DNA of 64,000 bases, taken from assembly GCA_917880885.1 (NCBI GenBank), contig OU862928.1, forward strand, positions 39,606,962 through 39,670,961, in the 5' to 3' direction. Each line of letters starts with the position of its first letter. Position 1 is the first letter of the stretch. The notes below the pieces were generated by a model, which was given only the letters and a program-made list of their open reading frames with translations, made no database searches and was not told where the DNA came from. The DNA is from Limnephilus marmoratus (taxonomy: Eukaryota; Arthropoda; Insecta; Trichoptera; Limnephilidae). Positions 43,190 through 53,990 of the stretch are shown here, one piece after another. Both the position numbers and the translations under genes were made by a program.

Positions 43190-44290
43190 CTAAAGGCAAA
43201 ACCAATCTTGTATTCACAATGCAAATTCCTGTTGCGGATTCATCTGCTAACCATAACGCATTTCGAAGGTAAAACCATTTTGTTGTTCTAGGTGCAGTAT
43301 TAATTAAAACTGGGGACTCACAATCCAATTCGCTCTGACGGAAAAAAACAGTTTTGTGTGCAAATGCAATGAAAAGATTCAATGAAAAAATTCCATATGT
43401 GGTTTCGTCTGCTTACGCATTTCGTAGAAACTCGTTCTGGTTTTTGAAGTGCACTTTTAAAATTCTAGTTGCTTTTTTGCTTCCAGTATTAGAGAAAAGC
43501 CATTTTTATAAACTCAGTAAAATGGCTACATTCAGTAATTTTAAGTTTCCGCGTATAGATTCACCCTATAACTGAAACCAGTTCTGTGTTTAAAAGAATT
43601 CCAGGTGGGATTTCATTATTTGACGCATTCCTCGTGTTAGAAGTGCATTTATAAAATTCTAGTTGTATTCTTTGGCTGCCAGAATTGGAGGAAAGCCATT
43701 TTCATGTTCTGAGTGGAGTTTTAATTCCCCGCGTACAAACTCACCATATAATTAAAACCAGTTCTGTGTTTAGAATGCAACAAAAATATCAGGTGGGATT
43801 TTATCTCGCTAACCCGTTTTGTAAGAAACCATTCTCGTGTGTGAAGTGCATAAATGTAAATGGTTGAAGTGCATAAATATACAGTTATAGATGTGTAGTT
43901 GTATATATGCTGCGTAATTCCCCGCGTACAGATTCAATCTGTAATTAAAACCAGTTCTGTGTTAAGAATGCAATGAAAACGCATCAGTTGTTATTTCACT
44001 TCTTATGTTTGAAGTGCATTTATAAAATTCTAGTTTCTTACTTTATGCTGCCAGAATTAGAGGAAAGCCATTTTCATGTTCTGAGTGTAATTTTAACTCC
44101 CCGCATGCAAATTTAATCTAAATTGAAACCAGTTCCGTGTTCAGAATGCAACGAAAAATATTTTATCTGCTGATGCATTTTGACGGAAACCATTCTCGCG
44201 TTCAAAGTGCACTTTTAAAATTCTGTTTGCAGACTTTATGCAGCCAGAATTTCAGGAAAACCATTTGCTTGCTCTGAGTGTAGCTATAGT
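43190..44290 (+). repeat. ~190-bp tandem array with zinc-finger-like motifs
   Basis: A decayed array in which peptides of the form KPxxCxxC recur in changing frames: GKPFSCSEW (43693), KPVLCLEC (43755), KKPFSCVKC (43823), GKPFSCSECN (44062), KPVPCSECN (44126), KPFSRSKC (44187), KPFACSECS (44258). Spacing alternates about 61, 61 and 71 bp, giving a ~190-bp period, not the 84 bp of a linked C2H2 finger. Either a degraded captured C2H2 gene amplified after decay, or a satellite with chance motifs. Confidence 0.6.
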
Positions 44291-45202
44291 TAAAGAGTGT
44301 TGGCAGTTACGTAACTTTTTTTAATTAGTTACAGTTACCAGTTCTTTAATTCGAATGTGGTTCACCCCTCCCCCCCCCCAGAGACTGAAATCGGAGTGTG
44401 GCCCCCGGGCTAAAGTATGAATATCCAAATGGCCCGCGACGCTAAAAAGGTTCCCCACCCCTGGTGTAGGGTATATAGGCAGTAAATCTCAAGAATGTCT
44501 AATGGACTTAGTTCAGCAAAACCACCCGCATTGTCTCGTAACCTATATTTTAAATCATGGTACGGGCACAAACAAACAATTCGTTGTATTATTTTAAAGC
44601 ATAACTTGCAAAGAGTTTTTCCTAAAATAATTAAAATAACACCATAATTTATGTTTACCCAATAGATTCAGAGAGTAGGTATAGGACTCCTGGCGATCCT
44701 CTCTTTAAAAAAAAACGAGTGTGAGAGCTACCGCCAGGTCACTTAGAAAAGTTACACCCTTTATATGTCTTGATTTTATTTGATAAATTAGTGTAAAAAA
44801 ATAACAATTACATAAAAAAAATAAAAAAATTGGGGTGAACGAATTTTTAATCAAAATAAAAATGTAGGGGGGGGGGGGGGCGCCATCGGTACCTACTGCA
44901 CAGGGTGCCAGATTTCGTAGATCCGGCCCTGCCTCCCGGGATCGCTTCCTACCTCCCGCAAACACCCTACCTGAGTTCCCCCCCCTCTCCTTATTTAATC
45001 CCGGTATATTCAGTTTTCAAACAGCTCGCGTGCCACTTATTGCATTTTTTTAATACAAATTTCATAATGCCAGAGCTCATCAGTAGTCTTATACAAACCT
45101 TGTCCGAAAAATAACGAACCCAACAAAAAAAGAATTATCCAATTTGGTGCAGTCATTCGTAAGTTACGCGCGTACATACATTTCGGCGATTCATTTTTAT
45201 TT

Positions 45203-45353
45203 ATATAGATAGAAGATAGAAGATAGAAGATAGAAGATAGAAGATAGAAGATAGAAGATAGAAGATAGAAGATAGAAGATAGAAGATAGAAGATAGAAGA
45301 TAGAAGATAGAAGATATAAGATAGAAGATAGAAGATAGAAGATAGAAGATAGA

Positions 45354-45384
<31 letters not shown>

Positions 45385-45521
45385 TAGAAGATAGAAGATA
45401 GAAGATAGAAGATAGAAGATAGAAGATAGAAGATAGAAGATAGAAGATAGAAGATAGAAGATAGAAGATAGAAGATAGAAGATAGAAGATAGAAGATATA
45501 AGATAGAAGATAGAAGATAGA

Positions 45522-45559
<38 letters not shown>

Positions 45560-45754
45560 TAGAAGATAGAAGATAGAAGATAGAAGATAGAAGATAGAAG
45601 ATAGAAGATAGAAGATAGAAGATAGAAGATAGAAGATAGAAGATAGAAGATAGAAGATAGAAGATAGAAGATAGAAGATAGAAGATAGAAGATAGAAGAT
45701 AGAAGATAGAAGATAGAAGATAGAAGATAGAAGATAGAAGATAGAAGATAGAAT

Positions 45755-45792
<38 letters not shown>
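45203..45792. repeat. (TAGAAGA)n heptamer microsatellite
   Basis: ~545 bp of the 7-mer tagaaga followed by (GATA)n at 45753-45792. Variants: a gatataag unit at 45313-45320 and again at 45495-45502 (182 bp = 26 units apart), each followed by a cluster of gaagaca variants. The ~200-codon minus frames (SSIFYLL)n are translations; a 7-base repeat gives the same 7-residue repeat in every frame. Confidence 0.95.
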
Positions 45793-46465
45793 GACGCCAC
45801 AAAGTGAATTTTAGAAGATTAAAAGATATATGTTTTTTTTTTCAATTTCCCAAGTTGTTTGGCGCACAATACATAACACGGCGTGGGTTTCGTTCAACAG
45901 GTAGAATTAATTTGACGCCCTAGCGCCACTAACTTGCCTGAGTACTTTGTGATGCCAGTGACTGGCTTCACAAGGTGGCATCATGCCGCCTCTGTCTGGT
46001 TGCTGTGTGATTGGACAGTGTTGCAATACTGGGCTTGTTGACTGCAAACATCTCTCAAAAATAATAAACAATAACTCCATGTTTACATGTATTCAAATTA
46101 AGCAAATAGGTTTATTCAAAGACCCAATCATGTCTGATTACGTCTAAAAGGGATAGAAATGATAATCTCGTCGCCTTCAAAGGAAGCAATCTTCTGAACA
46201 ATCCTTTCATTGATATGCTTGGTGTAACTCTAAATGCAATCGCTATCAACCTTCTGAACAAAATCGATATTTTTCTGATCTGACATATCGCAGATTACTC
46301 GAAAACTTGACAGTTCATGAGCCGTAACCTGTCAACAAGGAAACTGAAATGCGTCTGCCGTGGCGACCAGCAGATTGCCACTTCACTTCGTCTCCGATTG
46401 ATTTTCGGATAAAAAGGCAATTATCTCCTTGATTCGGCAATTTTTTTAATAAATATTTGTAGCTC
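45793..46465. other. Unassigned, with repeat related to 13085
   Basis: 46155-46230 (gccttcaaaggaagcaatct, tgatatgcttggtgtaa) matches 13090-13160 inside hAT B. Nothing else recognised. Confidence 0.4.
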
Positions 46466-46469
46466 CCAC

Positions 46470-47300
46470 TTGTTTATTTATTTATTAATTTACGGACAAT
46501 AATCCATTAAAAACATAATAATAACACGAATAAAAAAACAGAGATGACAGTGAAGGGAGAGCACACATAAATTAATAGCAATGACAATATAAAATATAAA
46601 AAAGTACATATAGAGACACTACAAGTCAAAGCATGAAGAAGCATTTAAATATTGCGTATCGACTGGCGAAAGTCATTTAGTTTTACACCAAAAAAATCAA
46701 TGCTTTGACTTGCGTTGACAAGTCTCGACATTCTGGATAAGGGAGAATGGTATCCATAATTAGTAGAATGTTGATTGAGGAACAGCAATTCATTATTTCG
46801 AAGTCTACGGGAAGGGATGTTAAACTGGATGAGTTGTAACAACGCAGGTGTATCAGTAATACTATTGATAATTTTAAATATGCAAATTAGATCAGAGTCC
46901 TTTCTACGTTTTTCTAAAGAAGACATGTTTAAAATGTGTTCAATTTCATCATATGAGTACTTGCCTCTTTCAAGACCCAACTTCCAAGCAATTCCTCTTA
47001 GGAAATGATGTTGTACGGATTCGATATGACAAATGTGGACCGCATAGAAAGGAGACCAAATGACACTAGCATATTCAAGGTGAGGGCGAACCAGCGAACA
47101 GTAAAGAGTTTAAGTGTACTTATATGTTTGAAGTCAGAGGTAATTCTATGAATGAAGCCGAGTAGTTTAAGTGTTTTATTTACGATATTATTAATGTGAT
47201 CACGGAAAGAAAGTTTGCAGTCTAGAGTGACCCCAAGGTCCTTGATAGATGTGACAGTAGATAGACAAACACTATTTAATTTATAATCATCACTTTGTTA
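46470..47300 (-). pseudogene. LINE-C reverse transcriptase C-terminus (Jockey/CR1 type)
   Basis: On the minus strand: DLGVTLDCKLSFRDHINNIV, NKTLKLLGFIHRIT (47150-47260), then after a frame change HLEYASVIWSPFYAVHICHI, ESVQHHFLRGIAWKLGLERG, and the open 112 codons to FGVKLNDFRQSIRNI (46645). This order fits the thumb and C-terminal region of Jockey/CR1-type enzymes. The 3' end is (AAAT)n at 46471-46489. The palm catalytic motifs are not present. Confidence 0.8.
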
Positions 47301-48144
47301 TTTTGGTCTTCAAATGAAGCTATTTAAATGCTTTATCTATTCTGACTACAGATGTCGCAAATCCGAACTTCGTAGACTATTTTATAACGATGTTAAAAAT
47401 AAATTTAAAATATTTTTTTACACAGAATTCCTGATTAGCTATTTTCGGTTAAAATAAGTCATTTTTCCATGTATATATGCACATTTTTTTATCAAGTATA
47501 CCACAGACAATATACATAAATCTAAAATATTCCATGTACTCGAATAAGAATCCCTCACGGTAGTTTCAAAGTAAAAAAAAAACACGCAGGATTCGTGCGG
47601 TTATGAACTTTACGATTTTTAATATTTTTTTTATAAATCCTACAAATATGAGATAAATGGTAAAATACAGGTTAATTCATTGGCTATATAGCACTATAAA
47701 AAGTTTTTATGTCTCCATGTTAAAATTCAAAGGTAGGATTTTCTCCGAGCAAACGGAGAAAAAAGTTTTAAAATGCGCTGTCGCTCCGGTGGTTAAAATG
47801 TTCAGATATTACCAACAAAATATTTACACTGATGCACAGGTGGGATGTTTTCTTTCATGCTTATTTCTACATCCGAAAATACTAGTTTTTTCTTGGTGTA
47901 CAAACAGTTTTTTTAACAGAGGTCCCCGCCCACGCTTATTTTTAATTAATTAATTAATTTTGGACCACCCACTACCTCACAAGCAACCAAAAAAACGTAA
48001 GAGATGTTTTAAACTATATTAAATTTATTTGGGAAACTCGTATGAAACAAATATTAAAAAAAAAACTCATCGCTCTTTCACAACTTTTTCCAGGTTTATC
48101 TCTAAAACATAGACATTTCAATTAAATTTGAGAACTAACATAAG
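47301..48144. other. AT-rich, unassigned
   Basis: AT-rich sequence resembling AT1 in composition, but no end motif was found. The 98-codon plus frame at 47657-47953 is not recognised and not called. Confidence 0.35.
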
Positions 48145-48595
48145 AGAGATAGTCAACACCCGGCCATTTGTCACCCCAAGTTAGCTACGTTTGGTGAAGA
48201 CCTAGAAGCTGTGCTCGAGTTCATGGGTGAGGTTTTTCTAGGTCTTGGCGGCGGAAGGGTTTGCGTGTCAGGCCGGTTCGGGAGAGACTAGTTAAGGGAA
48301 GCTTTTTGATCTCTCGACTCGTCGCCTTGCACCGCAGTGAAGGAATGGATTCAATTTTTCAACGATGTTTGAAAATCTCCTACTACCACCGCAGTAAGCG
48401 GAAAATGTTGCTTGTGTCGTGATGGAGGACTTAGCCAGCCGAGGGATCGAACACGCGACGCCTTGGTGGGACCCAAACGGACACACTTAATTGGATTAAT
48501 TCATCTCTTATCCTAACGAAGAAAACTTGGTTTTTGAAACGTGTCGAAAATATAGATTATATAGTGGAGTTATACAAAGTAATTTGTTTTCATTG
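48145..48595 (+). mobile_element. SINE3 copy with extended 3' region
   Basis: gttagctacgtttggtgaag, gttcatgggtgaggtttttc and taggtcttggcggcggaagg, then a segment with an inverted tRNA-like B box (gccgagggatcgaacacgcg) and ctaacgaagaaaacttgg ... gaaacgtgtcgaaaatatag as at 37207. Confidence 0.65.
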
Positions 48596-48899
48596 AAGAA
48601 TAATAATAATTGGATAATTTGTAAGAATTCTTAGGTTCTATCTAATTTTACTATTTACAAATGGATATAAAAACATACTTACCTGGCAGGACACTTCCGA
48701 TGATACTCTTTATGCTTGGAGAAGATACGGCTTTACACGCGGAGGACATTATATTTAAAACACTGGACGATTTTACATTTGCTACCCCCATTACTATTAG
48801 TATTACATTTATGAAAAGATTAGTGGCAAAAGTAGATATTTACTTTGAAAGACAGGACAATTTAGAACTTTTTAGAGCTGGAGAATGTTCATGAAATGA
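48596..48899. repeat. Repeat shared with 7160-7450, open frame
   Basis: The plus strand is open for 78 codons (48661-48894): LGEDTALHAEDIIFKTLDDF, TFATPITI, FMKRLVAKVDIYFERQDNLE, LFRAGECS. The partial peptide match with the 7-kb copy suggests a once-coding segment. No family is assigned with confidence. The minus strand has AG|GTAAGTAT at 48690-48680. Confidence 0.45.
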
Positions 48900-49162
48900 C
48901 CTTTATAAACGCTTACAAATAGGATTTTTTTCTAAATTCTTACATATTAGTAATTTTAACTACATTATAAATTTTATTTTTAGTTTAATTTTAGCTTTAT
49001 TTTATGCAGCATTATTTTTATATTATTTTTAATGTAATATGTATAAATTTATGTTTTTTTTAAATGGAGGCCTCAGCACAGGTGAGCTACCCAGTGAGGC
49101 CGACATTGCTGTATTGTATTTTAAAATGTTAGATATTATGTCAAATAAATAAATAAATAAAT
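48900..49162 (+). repeat. LINE-B 3' region
   Basis: aatggaggcctcagcacagg, tgagctacccagtgaggccg, acattgctgtattgtatttt, then (AAAT)n. Same as the 3' region of the LINE-B copy at 34483-35885 (minus), here uninterrupted; it shows the empty RTE1 site. Confidence 0.8.
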
Positions 49163-49747
49163 TACAGGTTCATCTACTAACCAGGATACTAAAGAACAAA
49201 ATTGTATTCCTTCAAATATGTGAGTATTGTCGTCATTTATTTTTGGGATATTATGCTGTGTTACACTTCCTCCTTTTGCCAATGTTTCAGACAGTGTTAC
49301 AGTGTCCATCATCAGCGCAGATGTGAGTGTTGTATTGTTAAAATATGATGTCACCATACTAACGGCTTTTGGTCATTTTTTCTTCATGTACTTATTTGAA
49401 AATACTTTACGCAAACTTTGTTTGACGTTAGCTAATATTTGCACACCATAAAAAAGCTGCATAATTCTTTTAGTTAGGTATTTTTATATCCGTCAACTGT
49501 CTAAACGTTTTAAAGTCTGTTACTCGGACCTGTTAAGTTTTTTTCAATGTTTTCCAAAACGATTCCGTTATAATTTACAGCCAGTACTGTTCTCGTTCTG
49601 TATGGACCAAAAAGATCTCCCGCAGTCTCTGGTAACCTGGCAACAAAGCTTCTATAGCACCTAACTTAATGGCCTTTCGCCAAATAGGACTTGTGAAAAA
49701 ACACTTTGCTTGATGGCGCAACAATTATATGAATCAAATTAATAATA
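49163..49747. other. Unassigned stretch
   Basis: Frames of 73-74 codons on both strands overlap at 49136-49451. Neither shows a known domain. Confidence 0.35.
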
Positions 49748-49789
49748 TCCTACACTAGCGGTCGGCAATTGGCGGTCCGCGAAGTGCTC

Positions 49790-50297
49790 TCGAAAAAAAA
49801 TGAAGATGTTATGGTTCGGATGAATAAAGAAAAAGAAATTATTAAAACTATAAAAATCAGAACAGCGTTGCCTGAAATGATTTTATCTGTCTCATAATAG
49901 GAGATCTTAATATAAACATTTACAAATAATTAATTAATTCTTAATCTACAGAAGAATACTTAAAATAGGCTGGATGACCAGAGTTACAAATGAAGAAGTT
50001 ATGGTTCAGATAAATAAAGAAAAATAAGTTATTAAAATAATCAAAATCCTAAATCTTCAATATCTTGGACATGTGATGAGACATCCAGAGAAGTATGAGA
50101 GCTTGCATCTCATAATGCAGGGAAAGATTGCCGGAAGACGGGGCCCTGGAAGAAGGAGAACCTCATGGCTGAAAAACCTGAGACAGTAGTTTGGCCAGTC
50201 TACCGTAGAGCTGTTCCGGGCCGCAGTAAACAAAGTCTGCATAGCCAACATGATAGTTAACGCCCGTTGAACGAACAAAGCACAAGAAGAAGAAGAA
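49790..50297 (+). pseudogene. RTE2 fragment nested in hAT C
   Basis: Encodes RRILKIGWMTRVTNEEVMVQ, NLQYLGHVMRHPEKYESLHL, MQGKIAGRRGPGRRRTSWLK and LFRAAVNKVCIANMIVNAR, with two stops, ending in (GAA)n. The left ~70 bp duplicates the NEEVMV..NKEK segment. TSD gaagtgctc at 49781-49789 and 50298-50306. 5' truncated. Confidence 0.88.
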
Positions 50298-50571
50298 GAA
50301 GTGCTCCCGGGAGAATCTCTGAATTTGCGCTTTTTTTGCGTGACGATTCACGGTAACGGTATCGTGACGGCAAAAAAGGCTATAAACATACGTTCCTTAC
50401 CGCTATAGTGCTGCAGCTCTTTCTAAAGATGAGATAAACAATGTACGTAGGTCTGTTTCCTCTAAAGAAAAACGTCTAAAAATGACGTCTCCGTAGACCC
50501 TACCAATTCTACTTGCCGTGACGATAATTTTGAAAGTATGGAATATAGTTACCTACAAGTATAATATTGAA

Positions 50572-51060
50572 GTTTTTTTTACATTAACTTCACACAGGAG
50601 GCTCTGAGGAAAATGATTTCCCTCAGGGCCTATGCCATCTGGGATGCTGTGTGGGGGGTCTTTTTGAGGAGAGGAAGGAATGAACATTGGTGTTGAAGAG
50701 ACCCATGTTGTAGGAAGGAGGAAACACAGAAGCCAGCAAAATTATTCCACAGCCGAGCTGTTGAATACAAGAACGATTCGAAGAAACGACCCGTTCTCAT
50801 GTGACAAATGTCAACCGTGTACAAATGTTGGGCACGCGTTTGGCGTGTTTCCCGACTATGCACCGGTGCCGAAGGGATCAATGATGCTAGTTCCTCGGAG
50901 CATCTTCCATTGTAGTACCGGTAGAACAAGGATAGCATTCCCACCCGACGCCTGTGCTCTAAAGATTGCAATCCGTCTGTTAAGATGGGAGAATCTATTA
51001 AACGGACCGCCCGTTTCTGCACAGAGTCGAGGGTATTTTTCAGGTTAGCAGTGTGAGTGA
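50572..51060 (-). pseudogene. LINE-A fragment nested in hAT C
   Basis: Minus strand open from the upstream flank to 50630: LKNTLDSVQKRAVRLIDSPI, HRRRVGMLSLFYRYYNGRCS, EELASLIPSAPVHSRETRQT, RTGRFFESFLYSTARLWNNF. Near the end a frame change (WNNFAGFCVSSFL for WNDLPASVFPPSY) breaks it. The 3' tail (50582-50655) has the LINE-A paired stems and a poly-T start. Confidence 0.85.
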
Positions 51061-51712
51061 ATTCCAAAAATTCAAAAACGTCAAATGTCAATGTTCCGAT
51101 GGTTTTACTTTTGTTCTTAAATTTAAAGATATAATGCTGCCGCTCTTTCTTACACACTAAATACCAACAGTCTAAAATGAAATAAACGGTTAACGTTAGT
51201 CTGCACACCCCAAAGGATGCATACAATCATTATCATACATCTCACTCACACGTAAAAAGACAATGAAACGCTATTCCCGTCACAAAAAAGTAGTACTTTG
51301 GAGGTAACAATCACACTGCATCTCATCATTATGTAATGTTTAAGAAAGATCTGCGGCATTATAACGATAAGGAGCGTATTTTCATTACCTTTATTGCCAT
51401 CACGGTAATTATAAAAGCGCACTGTATTGTGAATTACTTTTTTATGCGGAGGAAAGGGGGGGGGGTAAATAAATATATGCTAAGAAACCGGGCGTTGAGC
51501 CATATAAAATTGATAACCTCTACGCTATACAAGAATGCTAGGCATGACACAAGGCACGATGACGACGGGCGATCAGACGGGCAGTCACAAGCGCACTGAC
51601 TGAGCAGGCTCGCACGCGCACGAGTGACGTCAACAGTTGCGTGGCCCGCTAAAAAAATTGACATATTCATACGGCCGGCCACCAAAACTAATTGCCGACC
51701 GCTGTCCTACAC

Positions 51713-52097
51713 CATTCAAATACGATACTTGCGAATCAATCGAACATTTATAACACTGTTGTAACTGTGTGGAATACGAATCAGGTCTGCAAAAACTGTA
51801 ATATGTTATTTAATACTTGTTAAAAAATAGAAAGGAGACTTTGTATGAAATTTGCCAGATTTAAAACATGAGTCACGTTGTAAGAAGTCAGCAGTTTACG
51901 CAATAAACTCAAACATCATAATATTTAATGTGATTCTGGTTACGCTGAAAGGCCAATGAAACGATTTGTTCGTTTCTGGCTAATCGTGATAAATTTAAAG
52001 ATATTGTTTTGAGAAATATTAGAATCTTTGGAGTATTCGAGAAAACAGTGCCTGGTTGACTATGAATGAAATGAGAATAAAGCAATGATCTGAATTA
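51713..52097. other. Unassigned stretch
   Basis: Nothing recognised. Confidence 0.35.
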
Positions 52098-52225
52098 TCC
52101 GGAGCAAGTGAGACTATGGCATCCCCAATTTGGGCACGCCATAGTATGCCCCAAGATATGTCGTAGGCTGAAGGATTGGAATGGACTGGGAAGGAGGGCA
52201 GTTGGGAAGTACTCAGCTATTTGTG
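52098..52225 (-). repeat. SINE1 3' fragment
   Basis: gagcaagtgagactatggca, tccccaatttggg and gggaagtactcagctatt match the inverted SINE1 tail region. Truncated. Confidence 0.6.
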
Positions 52226-52289
52226 GTGTATACGATTACAAATTTTCAACATGTGTCTTTAGCATGAGTAGTTATATGTCGTTTTGACG

Positions 52290-52402
52290 TGTCAGTTGTC
52301 TTAGCAGATGTCAGTTGGTTGGTGCACGTGACAAAAGGTCAATAATGTGTAACAAAAACAATGCAGGTTTCATAACCGATCCCTGTGGAACGCCCAAAAT
52401 GA
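52290..52402 (-). pseudogene. Reverse transcriptase motif fragment
   Basis: The minus strand encodes ILGVPQGSVMKPALFLLHII, DLLS, the conserved GVPQGS region of Jockey/CR1-type enzymes, here with the Gly intact (compare 32165-32235). Only ~40 codons remain. Confidence 0.65.
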
Positions 52403-52544
52403 GCAAAATGTGCAAAAGAAACAAAATTTTACGCCGGGAAGGATGGAATATGTAAGAAGATGTTGCATGTTGGTCTGGTCAGAAGTTCATAAAGTCACGA
52501 GCTTTAACGGTTTGCTCACGAAACAATTTGGTTTTTATAAACCA

Positions 52545-53178
52545 CTAGCTGGTTCCCGGCATGCGTTGCAATGCCATATTCAAAGAAATAAATTGTTTCT
52601 CCCTGCATATCCTTTCCCGTGCGTCCCCGTTCCCCTCCCGCATACCCTACCCTCCCACGTTCTCTTTCCACCTTCCCCACCTTCCCCACCCACCCTCTCC
52701 CCTCTCCCGCTCCCCCTTCCCACAAACCCCCCTCTCGCGTTCCATATATTCAGTCCCAGTACATTCAGTTTTCAAAGAGCTCGCGTGCCACCTATTACAA
52801 TGTGTTTATTCAAATTTTAATTTTTCATATATTACAAAATATTCATTTTTGTAGATTAAAGAACAATCAATCAACTTTGATACCTAAACCTATTTAAAAT
52901 ATCTATAATTTTAAAAATCCGTAGACAATTCTTTTAATACAAAAAAAACAGCTACCTGCTAAATTCAATTTCATCAAACGCGCGAACTGTCAAACTTGCG
53001 AAGTTAAAATAGTCGTGAAATTATTCAATTTTCTGCGCAATTTTCTGAATATTTCTTTCCGTAAGAACCTTCTATTAAGTATTAGAAAACTTTAAAAAAA
53101 GATGAATGAAATGGGTAAAGTCGTTCTGAAGTTACGGCGTGACCAAGGGAAACAGGGATTCATTTTTATATATATAGA
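52545..53178 (-). mobile_element. Non-autonomous Helitron (H4)
   Basis: Left A|ctagctggttcccggcatgc; C/T-rich block 52610-52740; gtacattcagttttcaaaga; cgcgcgaactgtcaaacttg; right end attcatttttatatatatag a|t. Longer and more complete than H5. Confidence 0.78.
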
Positions 53179-53389
53179 TATAAGTGGTAAAAACTAAGTA
53201 TTCTATTAATTTCGAATTAAAATGGTGCCACAAAATAAGTTTGCTGTGTTTGAAGAAAAAACAAACTTCTTGTGTTGTTCACTGATTGCGAATGCGTCCT
53301 AACAAAATTTTACTTATTTACAACTCCTCAATTTTATACTGATTATTGTCACATTAAAAATCAATCGCTCCTCTTTATTGCACTCCTGA
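53179..53389. other. Unassigned stretch
   Basis: Nothing recognised. Confidence 0.35.
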
Positions 53390-53640
53390 CACAATAGTCA
53401 GATCTTTATTTGGCCACGGGACGGCGCGACAGGTTCCCGCCCCCGCCCTAGGCTGTGACGTCAGCCGCCTGTAGCCTAACCTAACCGGCCTAACATGCAG
53501 CCTACCTCCTCGCTCCGCTCTACTCCTGGTACCCGGTACCTGATACCAGTACATGTCCATTTTGGCTCAGTGCTGCCTACACCCATATCGCCCACTTCTT
53601 TGTCTCCCACGCTATCGGCTCGAGGATGTAATATAAATTG
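53390..53640. other. GC-rich island with a palindromic CRE
   Basis: Strikingly GC-rich for this window (for example 53410-53480), with TGACGTCA at 53456-53463, the palindromic CREB/ATF site. It might be a promoter fragment or an old element; no transcript structure can be supported. Confidence 0.35.
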
Positions 53641-53990
53641 TGTTATGGGCTAGCTTGTTTCCGAATTGCGATGATTTTAAAGATGGATTCAGATCATAAA
53701 TGTATATTTTTTTTAGCAGATTTTTTCATGGTTTGAAGAGCTACGTGGAAGTTAAATTTTTAAAATCCGGATACAGAGATTGGAGTTTTTGTTTACATGG
53801 AAACGTTTGCACATCGTTCTCCCTCAGGCAAATTTGTTCGCTTTTCGGAACAACTCATGTTAAATGGTCACGTAGAAATCGGTGTGACTCCCTTTCAGCC
53901 TTACTCATCATAAAACCGTACCAAGGCTCTGTAGCGTCGCGGTAGCTACACAGTGGAGTAAGCCTACACTGCTCAGGGTAAAAATCTTTA

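Larger units (their letters stand above)
42181..44463. mobile_element. Inner hAT element (2283 bp)
   Basis: Ends caggggtggggaacct and aggttccccacccctg are perfect inverted repeats; TSD gtgtaggg at 42173-42180 and 44464-44471. A GC-rich ggcccgcgggccgc segment follows the left end. It carries transposase remnants (42595-42943) and a ~190-bp tandem array (43190-44290). Confidence 0.93.
41601..44931. mobile_element. Outer hAT element inside Helitron H3
   Basis: Ends cagcgccggatct and agatccggccctg (one mismatch) with TSD cctcccgg (41593-41600, 44932-44939). Excluding the inner element it would be ~1040 bp. No transposase recognised. A G-run lies at 44867-44880. Confidence 0.88.
41469..45792 (-). 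mobile_element. Helitron (H3), split by nested hAT elements
   Basis: The left part 41469-41600 (diverged caagctggttcccggcatgc, C/T-rich block) and the right part 44940-45202 (gtatattcagttttcaaaca, tggtgcagtcattcgtaagt, ttcggcgattcatttttatt) form one Helitron of the H1 family once 41601-44939 is removed. Its 5' terminus has expanded into a heptamer microsatellite. Confidence 0.75.
49756..51704. mobile_element. hAT element C, split by RTE2 and LINE-A
   Basis: Ends tagcggtcggcaatt and aattgccgaccgctg with TSD tcctacac (49748-49755, 51705-51712). Own sequence totals ~950 bp once the two nested retroelements are removed. 51530-51650 is GC-rich. No transposase frame recognised. Confidence 0.9.

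Noticed and set aside
45197..45802. Two ~200-codon minus-strand frames with (SSIFYLL)n heptads, looking like a membrane or coiled-coil protein
   Set aside because: They are translations of the 7-bp microsatellite. A 7-base unit without stops is open in all frames and gives the same 7-residue repeat; there is no flanking gene structure.
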